In this document: piece by piece, positions 37,948 to 48,039 of the stretch
How the letters are laid out: every line of letters starts with the position of its first letter
Position numbering within the stretch: position 1 is the first letter of the stretch
From: Alphaproteobacteria bacterium 32-64-14
GTDB taxonomy: Bacteria; Pseudomonadota; Alphaproteobacteria; Caulobacterales; Hyphomonadaceae
DNA length: 64,000 bases
Direction: 5' to 3'
NCBI GenBank assembly: GCA_002280725.1
Contig: NCEM01000010.1
Coordinates: 1-64,000, forward strand
Program-made: the position numbers and the translations under genes
The notes under the pieces: generated by a model
Database searches by the model: none
Seen by the model: the letters and a program-made list of their open reading frames with translations, nothing else
Told to the model about the DNA's origin: nothing

Positions 37948-39095
37948 TGGCCTCGCGCCGCGGAGTTCTGAAACTCATTGGCGGCGGGGTGGTGCTTGCC
38001 GCCGTCGCCGGCGGCGGCTGGTATGTCGCCAATGGCCCTTCCGGCGCTTCGCGCGCCGCATGGAAGGAAGCGGGAACCCCGAAAGAAAAGCGCAGGCGGT
38101 TCCTCTCTTATGCGCTGCTGGCCCCCAATCCCCACAATCGCCAGCCCTGGCTGGTCGATCTCGCGGGCGAGGATGAACTCGTTCTCTATTGCGATCTGGA
38201 TCGCAGGCTGCCTGAGACAGATCCTTTCGATCGACAGATCGTCATCGGCTGCGGCGCTTTTCTCGAACTGCTGTCCATCGCGGCGGCCAGCGAAGGATAC
38301 CGTGCGGACATCACGCCGTTTCCCAAGGGCGAGCCCGCGCCAACGCTGGATGCCCGGCCGATAGCCCATGTCCGGCTGGTGGCCGACAGCGCCTCCCGCG
38401 ACGCAGCCTTTGATTACATTCTCAAGCGCCAGACCAATCGCAACGACTATGAGGAGCGCGGAGTCGAGGCCGATATTCGCAGCAAGCTTGAACTGGCGGG
38501 CAGCCTTCCAGGCTTCAAGCTGGGCACAACCGGGGAGGGCGAGCTTGCAGCGAAGCTGCGAGACCTCACCTGGCGGGCGCATGAACGCGAGATGCTGACG
38601 CATCGCACGCTGAAGGAAAGTGTCGATCTCATGCGGATCGGAAACGCCGAAATCGAAAAATACCGCGACGGCATATCGCTCGACGGCCAGATGATCGCCT
38701 TTGCCAGCCTGACCGGGATGATCTCCCGCGAAAGCATGCTCGATCCCAAGTCCGATGCATTCAAGATGGGCATGGACCAGTATCGCAGGATGGCTGCATC
38801 CGCGCGGTCGTTCGCCTGGCTGACGGGACCGCCGGGGCGGCCGGCCGAGATTGCGGCGGGGCGAGCCTATGCGCGGTTTGCGCTGAAGGCGGCTGAACTG
38901 GATCTTGCCGTCCATCCCTGGAGCCAGAGCCTGCAGGAATTTGCCGAGATGCGCCCGCTATACGAAGAAGTGAATGCCCTGCTGGGCGGCGGTGAATCGG
39001 TGCATATGCTGGTTCGCATCGGATACGCCGCCCCGGATGTCACCGCGCCGCGCCGTGGACTTGCGGCGCTGATCAGGGAGACAGGGCAGGGATGA
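37947..39095 (+). CDS. nitroreductase-like protein with Tat-like signal
   Basis: A 382-residue protein. The start MASRRGVLKLIGGGVVLAAV is a Tat-like twin-arginine signal. The fold resembles Acg/nitroreductase-like proteins: LAPNPHNRQPWLVDL is the hallmark N-terminal segment, and the FMN-type region follows at about 290-330. Acg-like members often lack activity and bind FMN to deplete it. The gene is the second of an operon and overlaps both its neighbours by a few bases (TGATG and ATGA), so three products are made together. Confidence 0.85.
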   Translation: MASRRGVLKLIGGGVVLAAVAGGGWYVANGPSGASRAAWKEAGTPKEKRRRFLSYALLAPNPHNRQPWLVDLAGEDELVLYCDLDRRLPETDPFDRQIVIGCGAFLELLSIAAASEGYRADITPFPKGEPAPTLDARPIAHVRLVADSASRDAAFDYILKRQTNRNDYEERGVEADIRSKLELAGSLPGFKLGTTGEGELAAKLRDLTWRAHEREMLTHRTLKESVDLMRIGNAEIEKYRDGISLDGQMIAFASLTGMISRESMLDPKSDAFKMGMDQYRRMAASARSFAWLTGPPGRPAEIAAGRAYARFALKAAELDLAVHPWSQSLQEFAEMRPLYEEVNALLGGGESVHMLVRIGYAAPDVTAPRRGLAALIRETGQG

Positions 39096-39541
39096 ACCAG
39101 CGCGAAGACCCCGTGTCGTTCTATTTCAGGTTCTTCAATGAGATCGGGATCATCGCCCAATTGTCGGGCAACAAGCTCGAGCGCGTCCTGCCCGAAGGCA
39201 TGTCGCTCGCCCAGTTCACGGTGCTCAATCACTTCTGCCGGCTCGGCGGCGCCTGGTCACCGACCCGGCTGGCCGCAGCCTTTCAGGTGACGAAAGGCGC
39301 CATGACGAACACGCTGCAGAGGTTGGAAGCACAGGGTTTTGTCACGATCCGGCCCGACGATGACGACGCACGTGCGAAGCTGGTGGAGATAACCGGCGCC
39401 GGTCGCGCGGCCCGTGAGGCCGGTGTGCGCGCGACGAGTCCGATCGTGGCCGGGCTTGCGGACCTCGTTCCGTTGGCAGACGTAAAGGCGGCGTTGCCCT
39501 TGCTGGAGTTTGTCCGCAAGACTCTCGATGCAGGGCGCTAG
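39092..39541 (+). CDS. MarR family transcriptional regulator
   Basis: A 149-residue MarR protein: helices at the ends, recognition helix AAAFQVTKGAMTNTLQRLEA and wing IRPDDDDARAKLVEITGAG. The ATG overlaps the nitroreductase stop (ATGA). As third gene of the operon it is the likely repressor for the dyad at 37779-37810, forming a feedback loop. Ligand unknown. Confidence 0.92.
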   Translation: MNQREDPVSFYFRFFNEIGIIAQLSGNKLERVLPEGMSLAQFTVLNHFCRLGGAWSPTRLAAAFQVTKGAMTNTLQRLEAQGFVTIRPDDDDARAKLVEITGAGRAAREAGVRATSPIVAGLADLVPLADVKAALPLLEFVRKTLDAGR

Positions 39542-39652
39542 CGATCGGGGTGTTGACGTTACGTGGGGGTTCCGTATGGGGCCGGTCGGGGGTAGTCTGC
39601 TCGCCAGGACAAGCGCCGCATACAAGGCGTACCCAATATAGGAGGATCGACC

Positions 39653-40720
39653 ATGCGGATGCTGAAACCCGCCCTGAGAGCAACCGTGGCGGCGATTGCT
39701 GTTGCGCTCCTTGCTGCGCCTGCCATGGCTGACGTGCCGCGCGCAGCCGATGGCAAGCCGGACCTTACGGGCATCTGGACCAACGCCTCGCTGACGCCGC
39801 TGTCGCGCGCGCAGGGGCAGAAGGCGCTGGTGGTCAGCGAGGCGGAAGCAACCAAGATCGCCGCCGGCACGGGGCTGGCCGGCATTTCTGCTGACGACCC
39901 GGACTTCAACGACTCGGGCTATTCCGATCCGAACAAGGGCGCGCCTGCGAAGGGCGGTGATGATTTCGGCCTGAAGGGCTATGACAAGTTCTGGACGCAG
40001 CCCGGCGAGAACCTTGCCTTCGTGAAGGGCGAGTGGCGCACGTCGAACATCGTGGAGCCTGCCAGCGGCCAGCTGCCGTACAAGGATCCGGCCAGCCAGA
40101 TGAAGCGCCAGATCGAAGGCTTCCAGCGCTACATGACCGGCAACGCGCCATACGAAGGTCCTGAAGAGCCCACGCTGTCCGAGCGCTGCCTGATCGGCTT
40201 CGGTCAGACCGGCGGCCCTGGCATGCTCAGCGTGCTGTACAACAACAACTACCAGTTTGTGCAGACGCCGGACCACATGCTGATCCTTGTCGAGATGGCG
40301 CACGATGCGCGCATCGTGCCGATCTTTGCGTCCGCCGATGAGGCGCGCCGCAACCATCGCCCTGCGGTGATCAAGCCCTGGCTGGGTGACACGGTCGGCT
40401 GGTGGGAAGGCGATACGTTCGTGATGGAGACGATCAACATCAATCCGTTGCAGGCGGGCGAGCAGTCCTTTCCGGTTTCGGCCAAGGGCGTGGTGACCGA
40501 GCGCCTGACACGTACGGGCGAGAAGGACGTCTTCTACGAGTTCAGCGTCAACGATCCCGAGACGTACACGCAGCCCTGGCGCGCCGAGATGGCGTTCTAT
40601 CCCTCGACCGGCTGGTATGAATATGCCTGCCACGAAGGCAATCACGGCATGGTCGGCATTCTGGCCGGCGCGCGCGAGAAAGAACGCCAGGCGACGGGCG
40701 CGGCCAAGCCGACGCGCTGA
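39653..40720 (+). CDS. exported protein, paralogous family member 1
   Basis: A 355-residue exported protein; signal MRMLKPALRATVAAIAVALLAAPAMA. Mature start DGKPDLTGIWTNASLTPLSR resembles the DLSGxW openings of uncharacterised exported proteins. Shared with the gene at 51103: the block RCLIGFGQTGGPGMLSVLYNNNYQ, HDARIVPIFASADEARR, WLGDTVGWWEGDTFVMET and YEYACHEGNHGMVGILAGA. Conserved Trp, His and Cys suggest an enzyme or binding protein. Function unknown. A paralogue sits 11 kb away. Confidence 0.85.
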   Translation: MRMLKPALRATVAAIAVALLAAPAMADVPRAADGKPDLTGIWTNASLTPLSRAQGQKALVVSEAEATKIAAGTGLAGISADDPDFNDSGYSDPNKGAPAKGGDDFGLKGYDKFWTQPGENLAFVKGEWRTSNIVEPASGQLPYKDPASQMKRQIEGFQRYMTGNAPYEGPEEPTLSERCLIGFGQTGGPGMLSVLYNNNYQFVQTPDHMLILVEMAHDARIVPIFASADEARRNHRPAVIKPWLGDTVGWWEGDTFVMETININPLQAGEQSFPVSAKGVVTERLTRTGEKDVFYEFSVNDPETYTQPWRAEMAFYPSTGWYEYACHEGNHGMVGILAGAREKERQATGAAKPTR

Positions 40721-40810
40721 TCTGAACTGCGATCAGAAGGGCCGCATGGTTTCCCGCGATGGGATGATCATGCGGCCCGTTTTGCGAGACCTGACGGGGA
40801 GACTCAAGCG

Positions 40811-41332
40811 ATGGCAATCACGCTCTACGACACGACTGTGGCTCTGTTCATCCAGACTCTGGGAGCCATGGATGGGTTCCTGAAGCGCGGACTGGCGCAC
40901 TGCGAGGACAACAATATCGATCCGGCTGCCGTTCTCGAAACGCGCCTGTTCGATGACATGCTGCCGCTCCGCTATCAGGTGCAGGCCTCGATCGGGCACT
41001 CGGTGGCCGCCATCGAGGGTGTGAAGACCGGCGTCTTCAAGCCGCCTTATGGCGATGCATCAGCAAGCTATGCCGGCATTCAGGCGGCGGTGACGCAGGC
41101 GCTGGAGAAGCTCAAGGCGTACACGCCAGCGGAGATCAATGCGCTGGAGGGCAGGGACGTGGTGTTCGTGCTGGGCGATCGGCAGATGCCGTTTGTCGCC
41201 GAGGGTTTCCTGCTGACCTTCTCGCTCGCCAACTTCCATTTCCACGCGACGACCGCTTACGACATCCTGCGATCGAAAGGCGTGCCGCTGGGCAAGCGCG
41301 ACTATCTGGGGCGATTGAACCTCAAGGGCTAG
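40811..41332 (+). CDS. DUF1993 family protein
   Basis: A 173-residue helical protein of the DUF1993 family (DinB-like four-helix bundle). Hallmarks are MAITLYDTTVALFIQTLGAM, ADMLPLRYQVQ as DDMLPLRYQVQ, and FHATTAYDILRSKGVPLGK near the end. Function unknown; metal binding as in DinB relatives is possible. Convergent with the next gene. Confidence 0.93.
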   Translation: MAITLYDTTVALFIQTLGAMDGFLKRGLAHCEDNNIDPAAVLETRLFDDMLPLRYQVQASIGHSVAAIEGVKTGVFKPPYGDASASYAGIQAAVTQALEKLKAYTPAEINALEGRDVVFVLGDRQMPFVAEGFLLTFSLANFHFHATTAYDILRSKGVPLGKRDYLGRLNLKG

Positions 41333-41333
41333 A

Positions 41334-42518
41334 TCAACGGAACAGCGCGAGGTCGACGGCTTCGCCCATAACCTTGTAGCCGGCGTCGTTGGGGTGCAGC
41401 CAGTCGCCTGACTGCAGCTCGACCCGCATCTTGTGCGGACTAGCCGGATCGCGCGTTGCAGCGTCGAAGTCGATGAAGCCGTCGATCTCGGGTGTGGTGC
41501 GGATCCACGCATTCACCTGCCGGCGCACGGCCTCGCCATTCTCGTGGAAATAGCGGGCGCCCTCGTAGGGAAGCAGCGTTGCGAAATAGACCTTCATGCC
41601 GTGCGCCTTTGCGCGTTCAGCGAGCTGGCGATAGCCGCCGATGAGTTGTTCGGCCGAAGGCGGCGAGGCTCCGCCGAGGCCGATGTCGTTGATGCCTTCG
41701 AGCACGACCAGCCACTTCGCGTTGGGAACGGCGAGCACGTCGCGGTCGAAGCGGGCAAGGGCGCTTTCGCCGAAGATCGCAGCGCCCTGCGACAGCACGC
41801 GGTTGCCGGCGATGGCCTGATTGCTGATCGCACGGGGCGTTGCGGCGGCGGCCAACCGCCCGGCGAGCACATCCGGCCAGCGGCGGTTTGTGTCTGCGGT
41901 GGAGGCAGTGCCGTCGGTGATCGAATCCCCGAACGCCACGATGGTGGCAGGCCTATCGCTCTCGACCTCAATGCCCGAGATGAAGGCGCGGTTGATGAAC
42001 GTCTCTTTTGCCGTGAAGTCCGCGTTCGTGAAATCGCCGGGGCCGGAGACATGCGACGTCGCGATGGCCGCGAAGTGGCAGGTGCAGGGCCCGGTCGGCT
42101 TGGGCAGATAGATGCTGACCGACAGCGACTGCAGCGCTTTCACATCGAGCCGCACCGGGTCGCTGAGAAGCGGCGCGCCGGCCGGGATGGTGACGGAACG
42201 ATTGCCGCCGAAGGTGATGGGCGCCAGTGCGCCGGTTGCTTTGTCATCGGGGCCTGCTAGCGCGATTGTCGCCGCGCCGATTTCGAGCGGGGCTGTTCCA
42301 TACTCGTTGGTGAAGCGGATGCGCACGCCGCCGCCGCCCTGACTCAGCTGCACAACCTGTCTCACAGTCTGGTTATCGAACGCGCGTCCGCCAGAGGGCG
42401 GAATAGTGGGCGATGCGCCCCAGGCGCCGGCCCATCCGGGTTGCACGGGCGCGGGATCGGGGTGCGTGGCGCATGCGGCGAAAGCCAGCGCCACAAGGGC
42501 TCCAGGCAGGTGTTTCAT
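41334..42518 (-). CDS. SGNH/GDSL esterase, lipoprotein
   Basis: A 394-residue exported lipase/esterase-type hydrolase; lipobox near residue 16 (LAFAACA). Block I is IVAFGDSITDGTAS with the Ser, block III GINDIG, block V DWLHPNDAGY with the Asp and His. The N-terminal 150 residues form a beta domain common in the secreted GDSL proteins of this group. It probably deacylates a polysaccharide; the substrate is not readable. Confidence 0.9.
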   Translation of the reverse strand: MKHLPGALVALAFAACATHPDPAPVQPGWAGAWGASPTIPPSGGRAFDNQTVRQVVQLSQGGGGVRIRFTNEYGTAPLEIGAATIALAGPDDKATGALAPITFGGNRSVTIPAGAPLLSDPVRLDVKALQSLSVSIYLPKPTGPCTCHFAAIATSHVSGPGDFTNADFTAKETFINRAFISGIEVESDRPATIVAFGDSITDGTASTADTNRRWPDVLAGRLAAAATPRAISNQAIAGNRVLSQGAAIFGESALARFDRDVLAVPNAKWLVVLEGINDIGLGGASPPSAEQLIGGYRQLAERAKAHGMKVYFATLLPYEGARYFHENGEAVRRQVNAWIRTTPEIDGFIDFDAATRDPASPHKMRVELQSGDWLHPNDAGYKVMGEAVDLALFR

Positions 42519-42742
42519 CGTTTGCCCCCCGAATCTTCAAGGCCTCATGAGGCAGGGCCTTTGTGCCGCCACACTAGCGCGCTGAAAGGACCGGGGTAGC
42601 TGCAGCCGCGATATTTTCGCCGGGATGGCGGTATTTACGGTCTTGCGGGTGGCCTATAGGACTTGAAGCAGGGGACCGCGCCCATCAGGTTTGAGCGGCG
42701 TGGACCAGCCGCGACGTGCGGGCGGGAAAGGTTTTTTTCGAG

Positions 42743-43480
42743 ATGAGTCTGCTCAAGAAGATCTATCCGTTCAACGCGGAGCAGACCGTCAACATCGCCA
42801 GCGAATTCGGCCCGCTTGTCGCCCTGTTTGTCGTCAACGCAATCACCGGAAATGTCGAGGCCGGAACCTGGGCGCTGCTGATCGGCACGGGCGTCGCCAT
42901 GGTCGCCATGCAGATCGTGCTGAAGCGCCTGCCGATCTTTCCACTGATCGCGTCGGCTATCACAATTATCTTCTCGGCGCTGACGCTGGTCACGCATGAC
43001 CCGATGTGGGTGATGATCAAGGTGACGCTGTTCAATGCGGCCTTCGCGATCTTCCTTTTCGTGGGCCTCATGATGAAGAAGAACTTCTTCAAGTACATCA
43101 TGGAAGGCACCTTCCACTACACGCAGAAGGGCTGGGACCAGTTCACCTGGAGCTTTGCCTGGTTCTTCGTGGCGACCGCCATCGGCAACGAGGTTGTCCG
43201 TCTCGTGTTCGCACAGACGCCAGCGCCCGGAGCCGCCGTACCGATGTACAACATTCTCGGTATGCAGATGGACGGCGTGAACGTGTGGATCATGTTCAAG
43301 GTCGCCATCATCATGCCGGCGAGCGCGCTCTACGTGTTCATTCTGACACGCATCATGCAGAAGCACCGCCTGCCTGATCCGAAGGTCGAGACCGAGCGCA
43401 AGGACGCGATCGCGACAGCCGTCACCGGCGTGCCTGTCGCCCACAAGAAGGAAGCGCCGGACGCGAGCCCGGCGGGCTGA
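42743..43480 (+). CDS. IspZ/YciB family intracellular septation protein A
   Basis: A 245-residue membrane protein of the YciB/IspZ family, linked to cell envelope and division in other bacteria. Start ATG 42743 after GGAAAGG. Five or six helices; the hallmark NAAFAIFLFVGLMMKKNFFK and the WDQFTWSFAWFFVATAIGNE region are visible. The C-terminal 35 residues are polar. Preceded by about 220 bases without a gene. Confidence 0.88.
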   Translation: MSLLKKIYPFNAEQTVNIASEFGPLVALFVVNAITGNVEAGTWALLIGTGVAMVAMQIVLKRLPIFPLIASAITIIFSALTLVTHDPMWVMIKVTLFNAAFAIFLFVGLMMKKNFFKYIMEGTFHYTQKGWDQFTWSFAWFFVATAIGNEVVRLVFAQTPAPGAAVPMYNILGMQMDGVNVWIMFKVAIIMPASALYVFILTRIMQKHRLPDPKVETERKDAIATAVTGVPVAHKKEAPDASPAG

Positions 43481-43497
43481 TACCGTCGCGCCGGCGT

Positions 43498-46173
43498 TTA
43501 TCTCGGCGGCGAGGCGTGGGCCGGACCGCGGAAGATCGCGTTCGCAACCAGCACGTTCAGCCCATCGAGATAGGCGCGGACGGTCGGGTTCTGCGTGAAC
43601 ACGATCAGCTGGCCGCGACCTTTCGGCTCGACGACGACGAACGGCTTGAAGGCGAGCTGGCGCTTGGTCTCTTCCCACAGATAGCCTGACGTCAGCAGCT
43701 CAGCAGGTCCGGCGAAGCTGACCACGTTGACGCCCTCGTCGCGGCGGACGGGCGTGTAGATGTCGCTTCCGGTCATCAGCACGTTGAGCGAAGGCTTGAG
43801 GCCCGCCGCCATCCAGTGGTCCATGTCCGGCGTCGCCTTCACCAGCGCGCCGGGCGATGCATCCGGGGATTCCTCCACCGGCGCCTCGGCCGCGTGCAGG
43901 GCGTCCGCCGTGGTCAGCTCCGTGCCGGGGGTGGTAGATTTTGCGGCGTCTGGCTTGTCGGGTTTCGCCGCGTGGTAAGCAGTTTCGCGACGGATCGAGG
44001 ACATCTCGGATTTCGGATTGGACACGAAACGCGCGGCCTGTCCCATGGCGATGACCACGCCGCCGCGCTCCATCCAGCCGCGAAGCGCTGCGCCATCATC
44101 GCCCATCACGCCGGCGTAGTCGCCGCCATCAGGCAGGATCACCACGTCGAACTGCGACAGATCGGCGCCCGCGAGATCCGATGTGCGGACCGGCACGACC
44201 GGGTATCCGAACTGGCGCTCGATAACAAAGCGCAGGTTGCCGGCGGACGCCGCGCGCGTCGGCGTGTCCCACGCCAGCGCGATGCGCGGCGCCTTGTGCG
44301 AGACGACACGATCGCTGCCGAAGCTCGGCCCGTCCGTGATCCAGCTGTCGTCGACGCCGACGACATCGGCGCCGGTAGCAGCCGCAAGGCGCGACAGCTT
44401 GCTGGCGAGATCATCGGTCGCTGATTTGCGGAAGATCAGCGTACCGGCCGGATAGGCGCGACCGTCATGTGTGAAGGCGACGTCAGCGCTTGAAACCGCG
44501 ATGCCCTCGCGCAACGCAGCGGCCAGCAGACGCACGGCGGCGGTCGAGCCCCAGGGTGCGAGGAAGCCATAGGCAGCCTCGGGCCGCGTGACCGCGCCGG
44601 GCAGCGGCGTTTCAGCGGAGAAGGCGGCGAGGGGGCCAGTGGCCTCATCCGCGCAGCGATCGGTCGTGACGTTGAACATCAGCGGCAACGACCAGGCGGT
44701 GACGTCGTAGAGTTCCGGTTCGAGATCCTTGGCGCGGCGGCGTTCCTGCTCCTGCATGAACTTTGCGTCCAGCGCCACTTGCGGCTCCAGCAGCGTGCGC
44801 GCGAGGCGTCCAGCGGGCTGGGCCAGCGAGATGGCGTAGGAGCCGGCCGGATAGGTCTTGCGGCAGGCGCGGATGTCGGCTGTCGCGCGCCGCACGTCGA
44901 TGCCCTGCTCAGCCAACAACTTTGCCAGACGGTCCGCAGTCGATTGGTCGGCCTGCGGCGGGATCAGATAGGTGCGCACGGCCCCCTTGCGGCCTTCCTC
45001 GATAGCGGAGGCGCGGTAGGCGTAGAAATCGCGCAGCATCTTCTCGCGGTTGATCGACATCGTCTCCAGCGTCGCGATGGACGAGGTGAAGTGGCGGCGC
45101 ACGGTGTCCTGGTAGGTGAGGTCCGTGCCGTCGGACTTGCGGCCGACGAGACCGCGCGAGGACGCCTGCTCGTACGTGGCGCCGATGGAGCCGTGGAAAA
45201 GCGGCCAGGCGGCGCCGTAGCCGGGATAGAAGGCGTCGAAGATTTCGCGCGTGTAGTAGGAGAAGCCGAACTGGTCGAACCAGCGCGCGTTGTTGCGGCC
45301 GATCACCTTCAGCGACTCGCGCTGGCTCTGCGTGATGTCGGGGTTGTAGGGGTCGGCCTCTGGCGAAAAGAAATAGGACGAGTCCGTGCCCATCTCGTGC
45401 AGATCCACGAAGACGAGCGGGAACCATTGCTGGAAGATCGCGATGCGGCCCTTCGTTTCCGGCTGGGTGATCGACAGCCAGTCGCGGTTCATGTCGAACA
45501 GGTAGTGGTTCACGCGCCCGCCCGGCCATTGCTGGTTGCGCTCGGCGGCGATGGGGCTGCCAGCAGGCGCGAGGCCCAGCGTGTCGTAGAAGCCGTTGAC
45601 GAAGCGGTCGCGTCCATCGGGGTTCTGCACCGGGTCGATGAAGACCAGCGTGTTGGCGAGAATGCGTGCCACCGCCGGATCGTCTTTCGCGGCGAGCAGG
45701 TGATAGGCCGTCATCATCGCGGCGTCGGCGGAGGAGATTTCATCGCCGTGGACGCCATGCGCCAACCAGACGGAGCCGGGCGTGCGTGCGATGATCGCGT
45801 CGGCGGCGGAAGCAGATGTGCGGCGCGGATCGGCGAGGGCTTTCATGTCTGCCGAGAAGCCATCGAGGTTGGCCATGCGCTCGGTCGATCCGATCACGGC
45901 ATAGACCAACTCGCGGCCCTGCCAGCTTTTGGCGTAGGGCGTGACCTTGATGCGCCCGGGCGCGGCCTTCTCGAGCTCGCGGAAATAGCGGACGACATCG
46001 GCGGACGGTGTGATGCGCTCGCCGGAGGGCTTGTCCAGGACGGATTCGATGGTGGGGATCGCGGGATCGTACACCACGCCCGGGATGAAGGTCTGCGCCA
46101 GTGCGGGGGCAGAACCTGCAAGAGCCGCAAGCCCGAGAGCCAAGGCAGCAGCGGCGGCGCGCAGGAGATTCAT
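43498..46173 (-). CDS. M14 family zinc carboxypeptidase, exported
   Basis: An 891-residue secreted metallopeptidase; signal MNLLRAAAAALALGLAALAG to the ALA-Q site, start ATG 46173 (46182 also possible). The M14 site has His and Glu in LAHGVHGDEISSADAAMM and the third ligand in VDLHEMGTDSSYF. The C-terminal half is a long domain with a possible class I glutamine amidotransferase-like fold (VVILPDGGDYAGVMGDDGAA). Long M14 proteins of this type are common in marine bacteria. It probably supplies peptides. Confidence 0.92.
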   Translation of the reverse strand: MNLLRAAAAALALGLAALAGSAPALAQTFIPGVVYDPAIPTIESVLDKPSGERITPSADVVRYFRELEKAAPGRIKVTPYAKSWQGRELVYAVIGSTERMANLDGFSADMKALADPRRTSASAADAIIARTPGSVWLAHGVHGDEISSADAAMMTAYHLLAAKDDPAVARILANTLVFIDPVQNPDGRDRFVNGFYDTLGLAPAGSPIAAERNQQWPGGRVNHYLFDMNRDWLSITQPETKGRIAIFQQWFPLVFVDLHEMGTDSSYFFSPEADPYNPDITQSQRESLKVIGRNNARWFDQFGFSYYTREIFDAFYPGYGAAWPLFHGSIGATYEQASSRGLVGRKSDGTDLTYQDTVRRHFTSSIATLETMSINREKMLRDFYAYRASAIEEGRKGAVRTYLIPPQADQSTADRLAKLLAEQGIDVRRATADIRACRKTYPAGSYAISLAQPAGRLARTLLEPQVALDAKFMQEQERRRAKDLEPELYDVTAWSLPLMFNVTTDRCADEATGPLAAFSAETPLPGAVTRPEAAYGFLAPWGSTAAVRLLAAALREGIAVSSADVAFTHDGRAYPAGTLIFRKSATDDLASKLSRLAAATGADVVGVDDSWITDGPSFGSDRVVSHKAPRIALAWDTPTRAASAGNLRFVIERQFGYPVVPVRTSDLAGADLSQFDVVILPDGGDYAGVMGDDGAALRGWMERGGVVIAMGQAARFVSNPKSEMSSIRRETAYHAAKPDKPDAAKSTTPGTELTTADALHAAEAPVEESPDASPGALVKATPDMDHWMAAGLKPSLNVLMTGSDIYTPVRRDEGVNVVSFAGPAELLTSGYLWEETKRQLAFKPFVVVEPKGRGQLIVFTQNPTVRAYLDGLNVLVANAIFRGPAHASPPR

Positions 46174-46282
46174 GTGAGACATCCCGTTTTGGTCTCACAA
46201 CCTATCGCATGCGTCAGGGCAAAGTCAGCGTCAGTCGCCTTAGCGGCGAGCGCCAGAACCGCCTGATTTGCGGGCGATGCGC

Positions 46283-47923
46283 CTACTGGCCGATCAATCC
46301 GCCGGGCGGGGTGTAGTGAACCGCCGCGCCTGGCCCGAGCGGGATGTCGAAGAACACCCAGGCCGCCGTCATCGCCATGCCCGCCACCGCGAAGGTGAGC
46401 GCATAGGGCAGCATCAGCGCCAGCAGCGATCCAACACCGAACGAATTGTCGTATCGCCGCGCGAAAATGAGGATCAGCGGGAAGTAGGACATCAGCGGCG
46501 TCATGATGTTCGTGAAGCTGTCGCCCATGCGATAGGCGGCGGTGGTCATTTCCGGCGAGATGCCCAGCAGCATGAACATTGGCACGACAACTGGCGCGAG
46601 CGCGCTCCATTTGGCCGAGGCCGAGCCGATGAAGAGATCGAGAAAGGACGAGAAGGCGAGGACGCTGATCAGAAGGATGGGGGCAGGCAGGCTGATGGCC
46701 TTCAGGACTTCTGCGCCGTTGATGGCCGCGATGGGGCCGAGGCGCGACCAGTTGAACATCGCCACGAAATGGGCCGCGAACAGCGCAAACACGATGTACG
46801 GCGCCAGCGACCGCACGCCATCGACCATGCGGTCGATCACGTCGCGGGTGTTCTTCACCGCCCCCGTGGCGGCGCCGAATGCGGTCCCGCAGGCAAGGAA
46901 CAGCAGAGCGAACGCGCCGATCAGCGCGCTGTAAAAGGGCTGCAGCTGGGCCGGACCTTCGGACTTCTCGTCGATCAGCGGCGTGTAGCCGGGCCAGAAG
47001 CACATGGCGGCGAAGAAGCCGACGACGACAAGCGCCGCGATGCCGGCCCGGGCGAGGCCGCGCTTTTCTTCGGTCGTGACGGCGGACTTGGCGAGTTCGG
47101 CCCGCAACGCATCGTCGGCCTGCCCACCCCACTTGCCGAGGCGGGGCTCGACCACACGATCCGTAATGAACCAGATGATGGGCGTGAACAGAACGACGAT
47201 GGCCAGGATGAACCACCAATTGCCCACGGGGTTCATGCGCCAGGCGGGGTCGATGATCTGCGCGGCTTCCTCCGTGAAGCCGAACAGCAGGACGTCGAGT
47301 TGGCCCGGCGTGATGTTGCCGGCAAATCCGCCGGACACGGCAGCGAAGGCGGCGGCAAGCCCGACCAGGGGATGGCGGCCGACGGCGGCATAGAGAAGGG
47401 CGGCTAGCGGGATGAACACGACGTACGCCGCTTCGGAAGCGTGATGCGAGGTCATGCCGATGATGCAGACCAGCGGCGTGAGAATCACGCGCGGCGCGTC
47501 GCGCAGGCTAGCGCGGATGAGGGCGCTGAACAGGCCGACACGCTCGGCCACGCCAGCGCCGATCATTACAAGCAGCGCAAGGCCGAGCGGCGCGAACCCC
47601 GTCAGTGTGCGCGGCATTTCGGTGAGCAGGCGGGAGATGTTCACTTCGGAGAAGAGCGATTCCGCCGTGTAGGTGAGCACGCCATCCCTTAGCATCGAAT
47701 ACTGCGGCGCGGTCTCGCCCGGATAAGCGAGAGACGCTGACCAGCCCAGCGACGAGCCGATGGCCGACAGGATCATCAGGAAGCCGATCAGCCAGACGAA
47801 AATCATGATCGGGTCGGGCAGGAAGTTGCCGACCTTCTCGACGACGCCGAGGAAGCCTTTCTGGCGGTTGTTTTCTGGCTGGCGCTGCAATTCGGGTGTG
47901 GCCTTCCGGGCGGCGTCGCTCAT
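46283..47923 (-). CDS. AbgT family transporter
   Basis: A 546-residue inner-membrane transporter with about 12 helices, start ATG 47923 with GGAG. AbgT members carry p-aminobenzoyl-glutamate or export sulfonamides. Hallmarks are the FLGVVEKVGNFLPDPI opening, LVMIGAGVAERVGLFSA, and the FIGSASAKWSALAPVVVPMF hairpin. It follows the M14 peptidase gene and could import products. The open frame upstream to 48043 is not the real start. Confidence 0.93.
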   Translation of the reverse strand: MSDAARKATPELQRQPENNRQKGFLGVVEKVGNFLPDPIMIFVWLIGFLMILSAIGSSLGWSASLAYPGETAPQYSMLRDGVLTYTAESLFSEVNISRLLTEMPRTLTGFAPLGLALLVMIGAGVAERVGLFSALIRASLRDAPRVILTPLVCIIGMTSHHASEAAYVVFIPLAALLYAAVGRHPLVGLAAAFAAVSGGFAGNITPGQLDVLLFGFTEEAAQIIDPAWRMNPVGNWWFILAIVVLFTPIIWFITDRVVEPRLGKWGGQADDALRAELAKSAVTTEEKRGLARAGIAALVVVGFFAAMCFWPGYTPLIDEKSEGPAQLQPFYSALIGAFALLFLACGTAFGAATGAVKNTRDVIDRMVDGVRSLAPYIVFALFAAHFVAMFNWSRLGPIAAINGAEVLKAISLPAPILLISVLAFSSFLDLFIGSASAKWSALAPVVVPMFMLLGISPEMTTAAYRMGDSFTNIMTPLMSYFPLILIFARRYDNSFGVGSLLALMLPYALTFAVAGMAMTAAWVFFDIPLGPGAAVHYTPPGGLIGQ

Positions 47924-48039
47924 GCGGCGTCTCCTGTTGGTTAGACAGGAGACGATACTCGCCGACCCTGCGTTCGTTCGATCATGTCGTGGGCCAGGCG
48001 GTTCTACAACCCGGCCGATCTCGAGCCTTAGCTTTAGCC

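Noticed and set aside
44779-46266. 495-residue open frame opposite the M14 peptidase
   Set aside because: Lies wholly within a gene with clear zinc-site motifs; no independent evidence.
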